From the NCBI GenBank assembly GCA_031256755.1, contig JAIRPZ010000314.1, positions 1 to 9,324 of the forward strand: DNA of 9,324 bases, written 5' to 3'. The notes under the pieces are model-generated. The model did not search any database and was not told where the DNA came from. It saw only the letters and a program-made list of their open reading frames with translations. Below, piece after piece: positions 5,068 through 9,324 of this stretch; position 1 is the first letter of the stretch; each line of letters starts with the position of its first letter. The position numbers and the translations under genes are program-made. This DNA comes from Planctomycetaceae bacterium. Its GTDB lineage: Bacteria; Planctomycetota; Planctomycetia; Pirellulales; Thermoguttaceae.

Positions 5068-6444
5068 TTAAACCGCTTCAGGAATGACATACGGTTCGCG
5101 GTAGTCCCGCTTCCAGAATTGCGCCGCTTCAGGATTTTTCGGCACACCGGTTTCCGTGTCAATGTCCAGTTTCACACCGCCGAGACGGTAAGAACAAGTG
5201 GCATAATGCACCAGCGACGTGCTGATATGTCCCTGCAAAATATCCGCATTCGGCAGTTCCCGACTCTTGATGCAGTCCAGAAAGTTCTGCTTGTGTTCAT
5301 TGTCGGGAAAACGTCCGAATTCCTGTGCAGCAACAAACGGCTGCCGGGATTTCGGACGCTCAAAAACCTGCCAGCCGCCGCCGTGCCGTCCGACAAACAT
5401 CACCCCTTTGGTGCCGTAAAGTTCAATCCGCGTCGAACATTGCATCCACAGCGGGAACATATCCGTCTGCCGCACCGTGCTGTCAATCTTCAAAATATAG
5501 CCGGTGTAGTGCGTTGCCTCGACCGTAAAAGTCAGGTTGTCGTAAGCATAGGACGCAATCTGCGTATCCGGCGTTTGGGCATCGCTTTTCTTCGTATCAG
5601 TGTAGCGTCCGCCGGTGCAATACGCTGTTTTCGGAATTCCGACACCGCAAAGCCAGCGGGCCAGATCGATTTGGTGAACGCCGTCATTCAACACATCACC
5701 GGACGAAAAGTCCCAAAGTTCATGCCAGTTCCGGTTCAGAATGGTCGAAGAATAAGGACGCTCTTTTGCCGGTCCGAGCCACGCACTCCAATTCAGCCCC
5801 GCAGGACACGGTTCTTCATTGATTGTGAAAGTGTTCATTTCCTGCTTCTGATTGAAGACACGGCAAAGGTGGATTGTGCCGAGTTTGCCTTCTTCGATGT
5901 ATTTCTTGGCGGCAAAGTTGTACGGTGCGCTCCGGTTTTGCACGCCGACCTGACAAATCCGTTTGTACTTCCGCGCCGCTTCAACCATTTTTTGCCCTTC
6001 CCAGCCGGACTGCGAAGCAGGTTTTTCCGTGTAAACGTCCTTGCCCGCCTGCATGGCCAGAATCGCACCGAGTGCGTGCCAGTGATCCGGCAAAGCGCAA
6101 ACGACTGCGTCAACGCTTTTGTCATCGAGAACGGTGCGCATCTCCGGCACCCATTTTGCGCCGGACTTTTGTGCGGCACTTTCCCCCTTACCTTTTTGCA
6201 GATCGCATGTGTAAAGGACATTCACCTCATCGAATTCCCGAAACCCCTTCATCCGGGAATTATTCGGATAGTCGAAGCCGTTGAGGAGTTGCGTACCGCG
6301 TCCGCCGCAGCCGATCAGGGCGATATTGATTTTGCTGTTTGCTGCCGTTCCCTGTGCGGAAGCGGCACCGCTCAAAAGAGTCAGTCCGGCACCGAAGCCG
6401 AGTGAACCGGCAATACTCTTGCCGATGAAATCCCGTCGTTTCAT
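5068..6444 (-). CDS. Tat-exported Gfo/Idh/MocA family oxidoreductase
   Basis: A 458-residue NAD(P)-dependent oxidoreductase of the Gfo/Idh/MocA family; members act on sugars, inositols or related polyols. The N-terminus MKRRDFIGKS plus a hydrophobic stretch (11-27) and ASA (28-30) is a twin-arginine signal with a likely cleavage after Ala30, so it should be exported folded with its cofactor. The Rossmann domain follows: INIALIGCGGRG (39-50), Asp81 at the end of the second strand, DAVVCALPDHWHALGAILAM (112-131) and the family hallmark EKP (140-142). The C-terminal alpha/beta domain contains NDGVHQIDLARW (253-264) with His257 and Asp260. The start at 6444 is supported by GGGAG eight bases upstream and by the signal peptide; an upstream in-frame ATG at 6459 overlaps that ribosome binding site. 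Planctomycetes carry many such paralogues. The substrate cannot be assigned. It has its own promoter and is separated from hisG by 146 bp. Confidence 0.95.
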   Translation of the reverse strand: MKRRDFIGKSIAGSLGFGAGLTLLSGAASAQGTAANSKINIALIGCGGRGTQLLNGFDYPNNSRMKGFREFDEVNVLYTCDLQKGKGESAAQKSGAKWVPEMRTVLDDKSVDAVVCALPDHWHALGAILAMQAGKDVYTEKPASQSGWEGQKMVEAARKYKRICQVGVQNRSAPYNFAAKKYIEEGKLGTIHLCRVFNQKQEMNTFTINEEPCPAGLNWSAWLGPAKERPYSSTILNRNWHELWDFSSGDVLNDGVHQIDLARWLCGVGIPKTAYCTGGRYTDTKKSDAQTPDTQIASYAYDNLTFTVEATHYTGYILKIDSTVRQTDMFPLWMQCSTRIELYGTKGVMFVGRHGGGWQVFERPKSRQPFVAAQEFGRFPDNEHKQNFLDCIKSRELPNADILQGHISTSLVHYATCSYRLGGVKLDIDTETGVPKNPEAAQFWKRDYREPYVIPEAV

Positions 6445-6452
6445 TGTATTTT

Positions 6453-6457
6453 CTCCC
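6453..6457 (-). promoter_or_regulatory. Ribosome binding site of the Gfo/Idh/MocA gene
   Basis: GGGAG on the minus strand lies 8 nt before ATG 6444. It is one of the few clear Shine-Dalgarno sequences in the window and decides the start in favour of MKRRDFIGK. Confidence 0.8.
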
Positions 6458-6514
6458 ATGGGTTGGTTTCCAAAAATACCGGAACATGAATTTACGCTCC
6501 GGCATTGCACACCT

Positions 6515-6543
6515 ATTGTACGTCATTCTTTCAGAAACAGCAA
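6515..6543 (-). promoter_or_regulatory. Promoter for the Gfo/Idh/MocA gene
   Basis: On the minus strand, TTGCTG (6543-6538) and TACAAT (6520-6515) are separated by 17 bp. The leader would be about 65 nt to ATG 6444. It lies between the hisG stop and this gene, so the gene does not depend on hisG transcription. Confidence 0.5.
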
Positions 6544-6590
6544 GAACCGGAAAATGCCGCAGGAGGCAAAGATTCTGCTCCATAACGATT

Positions 6591-7460
6591 CTACTCAATA
6601 ATTTTCGAGATCGGGAATTCCACGATGCCGCATGCGCCCGCCGCCTTGAGTTGCGGCACTAATTTCCGCACTGCATTTTCCTCAATAATGGTCGAAACAT
6701 CGCACCAATCGCCGCTGGACAAATTGGAAATCGTCGGATTTTGCAGTGCCGGCAGCAGCGCAATCACCTCATTCAGTTTCGCCTTCGGAACATTCATCAT
6801 CAGTCCGGCTTTCCCTTCCGCCGCCATCGTTGCCCGAAGCATCAAAACAATATCGTCTATCTTCTGCCGTTTCCAGTCGTCTTTGTAGGAATCGTGATTG
6901 GCGATAAACCGGGTCGTGCTTTGCAGAACTTCGGCAACGATGCGGAGTTTGTTTGCTTTCAGTGAACTGCCGGTTTCGGTGACTTCCACAATGGCATCGG
7001 CAAGTTTCGGCGGTTTCACTTCGGTGGCTCCCCAACTGAATTCGACATGTGCCGTAACTCCATGTTTGGCGAGAAACTGCGTTGTCAGCCCGACACCTTC
7101 GGTGGCGATGTGTTTTCCCTGCAAGTCCTGCACGGTTTGAATCGGCGAATCTTCAGGAACGCACAGCACCCAGCGTACCGGACGGCGGGAAACCTTTGAA
7201 AAGCGGAGTTCGGCGATTTCCTTTACGTCGGAGTTTGTCTCAACGATCCAGTCGTATCCGGTAAGACCGGCATCGAGTGCGCCGCCGGCGACGTAGCGTG
7301 CCATTTCCTGGGCGCGGATGAGCAGACATTCGATTTCGTCATCGTCAATGACGGGAACGTAACTGCGCGGCTGAACGGAAATGTTGTAGCCGCTTTTTTT
7401 GAACAATTCAAACGTTGCTTCCTGCAAACTGCCGGCAGGGATTCCGAGTTTTAATACCAT
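6591..7460 (-). CDS. hisG: ATP phosphoribosyltransferase, long form (HisG)
   Basis: Catalyses the first committed step of histidine biosynthesis, joining ATP and PRPP to give phosphoribosyl-ATP, in the cytoplasm. At 289 residues it is the long, hexameric, self-regulated form, not the short form that needs HisZ. The N-terminus MVLKLGIPAGSLQEAT and QPRSYVP (30-36), GALDAGLTGYDWIVE (60-74), and the PRPP-binding signature DAIVEVTETGSSLKANKL (155-172) are typical. Residues from about 215 to 289 form the C-terminal ACT/PII-like domain that binds histidine in this family, including MMNVPKAKLNEVIALLPAL and NPTISNLS. No other his gene is nearby, so it is a stand-alone unit. There is no Shine-Dalgarno before ATG 7460, but the start agrees with the family. 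Feedback inhibition by histidine is expected from the family, not shown here. Confidence 0.97.
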   Translation of the reverse strand: MVLKLGIPAGSLQEATFELFKKSGYNISVQPRSYVPVIDDDEIECLLIRAQEMARYVAGGALDAGLTGYDWIVETNSDVKEIAELRFSKVSRRPVRWVLCVPEDSPIQTVQDLQGKHIATEGVGLTTQFLAKHGVTAHVEFSWGATEVKPPKLADAIVEVTETGSSLKANKLRIVAEVLQSTTRFIANHDSYKDDWKRQKIDDIVLMLRATMAAEGKAGLMMNVPKAKLNEVIALLPALQNPTISNLSSGDWCDVSTIIEENAVRKLVPQLKAAGACGIVEFPISKIIE

Positions 7461-7510
7461 TTTGCGGAGATAATGCGTTGAGTCAGGTGATTTTTGTCTA
7501 TCGGGCAGAA

Positions 7511-7537
7511 ATTATACCGGAAAACTTGCCGGAAAAC
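7511..7537 (-). promoter_or_regulatory. hisG promoter with duplicated GTTTTCCGG element
   Basis: A perfect TATAAT on the minus strand (7516-7511) would start transcription about 44 nt before the hisG ATG. Immediately upstream, the 9-mer GTTTTCCGG occurs twice (7537-7529 and 7525-7517) with 12-bp periodicity, filling the spacer and most of the -35 position. No good -35 is present (CTGTTT at 17 bp). The duplicated 9-mer could be an activator or repressor site; that is inference. Confidence 0.5.
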
Positions 7538-7544
7538 AGATACG

Positions 7545-7566
7545 CCTTTTCCGTTTCCCGAAAAGG
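7545..7566. promoter_or_regulatory. Short inverted repeat between divergent promoters
   Basis: CCTTTTC (7545-7551) and GAAAAGG (7560-7566) are perfect complements around an 8-bp centre. It lies between the hisG promoter (minus) and the promoter of the bd-like gene (plus), so it may be an operator for either. A chance match is possible. Confidence 0.3.
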
Positions 7567-7587
7567 GGCTGTACCGGACAGGGGCGT

Positions 7588-7616
7588 TTGCATGCCGGTG
7601 TTTTTTGCGGTATAAT
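7588..7616 (+). promoter_or_regulatory. Promoter for the bd-like cytochrome gene
   Basis: TTGCAT (7588-7593) and a perfect TATAAT (7611-7616) are separated by 17 bp. Transcription would start near 7623, giving a leader of about 40 nt to ATG 7663. The reading frame is open from ATG 7588, but that extension is the promoter itself. Confidence 0.6.
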
Positions 7617-7662
7617 TCCGGTCAACTGTATTGCGTTCCCTCTCACAAAAACCGAAATTACT

Positions 7663-9015
7663 ATGCACTATCCTTGGTGGTATGTTCCTGTTCTGACGGC
7701 ACCGATGCTCATTGCGTTCATTGCCGTTATTCACGTTTTCGTCTCGCATTATGCTGTCGGCGGCGGAATTCTCCTTGCCCTCGAAAACCAGTTCGCCGTC
7801 AAAACCGGTGATAAAAAATACCGGGATTACCTCTACAAACACGCCCGGTTTTTCGTCTTGCTGACGGTTGCCTACGGAGCGATTACCGGCGTGGGAATCT
7901 GGTGGACGATTGCCCTCGCTTCGCCTGCCGCCACCGAAAAACTGATCCGTATGTTTGTTTTCGGCTGGGCAATCGAATGGGTCTTTTTTATTATTGAAAT
8001 CGTTGCTGCCTTTGCCATGTATTATTTCTGGTCGAAGTTGCCGGAAAAAACGCATATTATCATTACTTGGATTTACGCACTCGCTGCTTGGATTTCCCTC
8101 GTGCTGATTTCCGGCATCACCGCCTTTATGCTTGATTCGCGGGGTCTCATTGCAAATTGGAGCGACACCGGCAATTTTTGGCATGCCTTTTTCAACCTGC
8201 AATTTCTGCCGCAAACAGTTGCCCGGACCGGCGGTGCTTTGCTCCTTGCCGCTTTGTATGTGCTGATTCACGCCGCTTGGGTTTACCGGAACGACATCAG
8301 CAATGAACTTTTCCTGAAGGTCGTCCGCCGGATGGGAAAACCGCTGCTTTTCGGTATTATCACGATTATTATCGGTGTCGGCTGGGGCTGTGCGGTTCTG
8401 CATGAACAAGTGTTCGTTGCTGTGGAGCGTTCCGTTTTTCTGAACGTGCTGTTTGCTCTTTTTTTCGGCATCAGCGGCTTGATTACGCTGCTGGTCTTTT
8501 TCGGACCGGTGAGGAATCCGCGGTCGGTCAATTTCGGTTTTGCTGTTTCGATTTTCATCTTGAGTTTAACGGCACTTTCCGTTGTTGAATTTGCACGGGA
8601 GGCGATCCGCAAGCCATGGATTGTCAACAACGTTGTTCTCGGCAATCAGATTTTTGCCGGAGAAATTGAGGATCGGCAGAAAAACGGTTTTTTGCAGCCG
8701 TTCCGGGAATTACCGGATTTGATGCCGGTTCCGGCGGGCGATACGGCGGAAAGCCGGTTCGCAAAAGGGGGCATGCTGTTTATGTATCATTGCAATAACT
8801 GCCACGCATTGGATCACGGCATGTCGGCGGTTGGTCCGCTGCTGTACGGCGAAAGCAAAGAACAGATTGCGGACAAACTCCGGCATTTGAATATTCCGGT
8901 GGTGTCGATGCCGGTGTGGAGCGGTACGGATGCGGAACTCGAAGCCCTTGCGGAATTCCTTGTTTCGATCCGTCCCGCAGCGGAGCGTGAAAAAACGGAC
9001 GGGCGTAAGAATTGA
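7663..9015 (+). CDS. Cytochrome bd oxidase subunit I-like membrane protein fused to a C-terminal cytochrome c domain
   Basis: A 450-residue protein. Residues 1-310 form about eight membrane helices related to cytochrome bd subunit I (CydA). Landmarks are YPWWYVPVLTAP, IHVFVSHYAVGGG (23-35) with His24 and His29, GAITGVGIWWTIALASPAAT (72-91), FVFGWAIEWVFFIIEI (98-113) with membrane glutamates 105 and 112, and EFAREAIRKPW (309-319) where quinol oxidases have the GRQPW stretch. Residues 362-436 form a class I cytochrome c domain: heme motif CNNCH (377-381), and Met416 in VSMPVW as likely sixth ligand. Such fusions belong to the bd superfamily branches with covalent heme c and no classical quinol loop, known from planctomycetes, Nitrospira and deltaproteobacteria. 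The heme c probably passes electrons on the periplasmic side. No CydB-like partner or assembly gene follows; a terminator does. Whether it reduces oxygen cannot be told. ATG 7663 is chosen because the upstream extension overlaps the promoter; no Shine-Dalgarno is seen. Confidence 0.9.
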   Translation: MHYPWWYVPVLTAPMLIAFIAVIHVFVSHYAVGGGILLALENQFAVKTGDKKYRDYLYKHARFFVLLTVAYGAITGVGIWWTIALASPAATEKLIRMFVFGWAIEWVFFIIEIVAAFAMYYFWSKLPEKTHIIITWIYALAAWISLVLISGITAFMLDSRGLIANWSDTGNFWHAFFNLQFLPQTVARTGGALLLAALYVLIHAAWVYRNDISNELFLKVVRRMGKPLLFGIITIIIGVGWGCAVLHEQVFVAVERSVFLNVLFALFFGISGLITLLVFFGPVRNPRSVNFGFAVSIFILSLTALSVVEFAREAIRKPWIVNNVVLGNQIFAGEIEDRQKNGFLQPFRELPDLMPVPAGDTAESRFAKGGMLFMYHCNNCHALDHGMSAVGPLLYGESKEQIADKLRHLNIPVVSMPVWSGTDAELEALAEFLVSIRPAAEREKTDGRKN

Positions 9016-9043
9016 TAATGAAAAATGGAGAATTGACAATTAG
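9010..9043 (+). repeat. AATTGATAAT-rich repeat, copy B
   Basis: A 34-bp block aligning ungapped with copy A (4870-4903) at 28 of 34 positions. Its first six bases, AATTGA, provide the last codon and the TGA stop of the bd-like gene, so the repeat joins exactly at the gene's end. Confidence 0.75.
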
Positions 9044-9053
9044 AAAATGAGAG

Positions 9054-9080
9054 CGGGGGGCATACGTCCCCCGTTGTTTT
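9054..9080 (+). terminator. Intrinsic terminator of the bd-like gene
   Basis: CGGGGGGC-ATAC-GTCCCCCG (9054-9073) folds into an 8-bp stem (one G-U pair) with a tetraloop and is followed by TTGTTTT. It begins 38 nt after the stop codon. Its stem closely matches a minus-strand hairpin at 9170-9151 with a compensatory base-pair change. Confidence 0.75.
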
Positions 9081-9097
9081 CGGACAAATTTTTTTAC

Positions 9098-9147
9098 AGG
9101 ATAAAACAGGATTTTTTGTTACAAAAATACTGCACGTCCGACAAGGA
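9098..9147 (+). repeat. AGGATT array plus ATACTGC repeat unit, copy R3
   Basis: Two AGGATT units (9098-9107 and 9108-9117) precede ACAAAAATACTGCACGTC and CGACAAGGA (9121-9147). The order matches the block at 4949-5014: array first, then the ATACTGC unit, both after an AATTGATAAT-type 34-mer. This places a second, shorter copy of the same composite element here. Confidence 0.75.
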
Positions 9148-9150
9148 TTA

Positions 9151-9172
9151 CGGCGGACATTCGCCCGCCGCT
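9151..9172 (-). terminator. Terminator-like hairpin after the right-edge minus-strand gene
   Basis: On the minus strand, CGGCGGGC-GAAT-GTCCGCCG (9170-9151) forms an 8-bp stem with one G-U pair and a GAAT tetraloop. It starts 6 nt after the TAA at 9179-9177. On the plus strand the same position would be an A-C mismatch, so the RNA structure fits the minus-strand transcript. No strong T-run follows (TAATCCTTG). Confidence 0.55.
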
Positions 9173-9176
9173 TTTA

Positions 9177-9324
9177 TTACAGTTTGATTTTCACTGCTTT
9201 TCCGGCATCAAACGTTTTGGTTACGCTTCTTTCTTTGCCGGTGATTTCGATTTCAAGCGGTGTCGTTTCCGCAATCGTTCAACCAGCCGGTAGTGTGGAA
9301 ACTGACAATATCTTTTTCGCCGCT
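9177..9324 (-). pseudogene. 3' end of an unidentified gene, interrupted by a one-base frameshift (partial)
   Basis: Read on the minus strand from the right edge, the first frame gives SGEKDIVSFHTTGWLND and would stop soon after (CGNDTA then TGA). Skipping one T (plus position about 9273) joins it to AETTPLEIEITGKERSVTKT and FDAGKAVKIKL, ending at TAA (9179-9177). Both parts look like real protein with alternating beta-strand patterns, and the join falls between Asp and Ala codons. Either the gene is decayed or the assembled sequence has an extra base. No family is recognised. It is followed by a hairpin at 9170-9151. Confidence 0.55.

Noticed and set aside
5119..6405. Plus-strand open frame of 428 codons opposite the oxidoreductase gene
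   Set aside because: It is entirely antisense to a well-recognised Gfo/Idh/MocA gene, is rich in Arg, Phe and Ser with no domain pattern, and has no promoter or ribosome binding site. It is a by-product of the codon bias of the real gene.
6594..6662. Short plus-strand open frames near the hisG 3' end as a small gene
   Set aside because: They are antisense to the hisG C-terminal domain and have no initiation signal.
7498..8409. Minus-strand open frame of 303 codons opposite the bd-like gene
   Set aside because: It covers the hydrophobic cytochrome gene in antisense, and its composition (Asn, Arg, Lys, Gly-rich) is the mirror of membrane codons. It also crosses the hisG promoter.

Overview
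The window looks like a piece of a planctomycete chromosome, probably from a metagenome-derived or poorly sampled lineage. This rests on gene content and style, not on a marker gene. It carries a Hanks-type Ser/Thr kinase with a single membrane anchor, a Tat-exported Gfo/Idh/MocA oxidoreductase starting MKRRDFIGK, a stand-alone long-form hisG, an O-antigen-ligase-like protein, a cytochrome bd-like protein fused to a c-type heme domain, few Shine-Dalgarno sequences and mostly single-gene transcription units. No rRNA, tRNA, CRISPR array, transposase or phage gene was seen.

Layout, left to right. Positions 2-58 hold the tail of an upstream gene. hslV (85-606, +) encodes the proteolytic subunit of the HslUV protease; hslU is not in the window. 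A conserved-looking gene of unknown function follows (745-1401, +). Next is a two-gene unit, an O-antigen ligase/Wzy-like membrane protein (1505-2758, +) and a DUF4416 protein (2760-3341, +), one base apart. Its end overlaps by 51 bp, tail to tail, the membrane-anchored Ser/Thr kinase (3291-4811, -). The 4812-5067 gap is packed with short repeats. The minus strand then carries the Gfo/Idh/MocA oxidoreductase (5068-6444) and hisG (6591-7460), each with its own promoter-like sequence. Divergent from hisG is the bd-like/cytochrome c fusion (7663-9015, +). A second repeat-filled gap (9010-9176) contains two covarying hairpins. At the right edge is the end of a minus-strand gene (9177 to beyond 9324) that reads through only if one base is skipped.

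The genes are not an obvious pathway: protein turnover, envelope polysaccharide, signalling, secreted oxidoreductase chemistry, histidine synthesis and respiration lie side by side. What links the region is non-coding. Several starts share a promoter style: three sites have TTGC-type -35 elements 17 bp from TATAAT, TAGAAT or TACAAT, and others have extended -10 elements. The two large gaps also share a repeat assembly in the same order: an AATTGATAAT-rich 34-mer, short AGGATT arrays, and a 26-27 bp unit containing ATACTGC. The most notable items are the covarying hairpin pair, the composite repeat, an apparently leaderless kinase start, and the bd-like cytochrome c fusion without a second subunit. 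I did not find a convincing undescribed multi-gene system.
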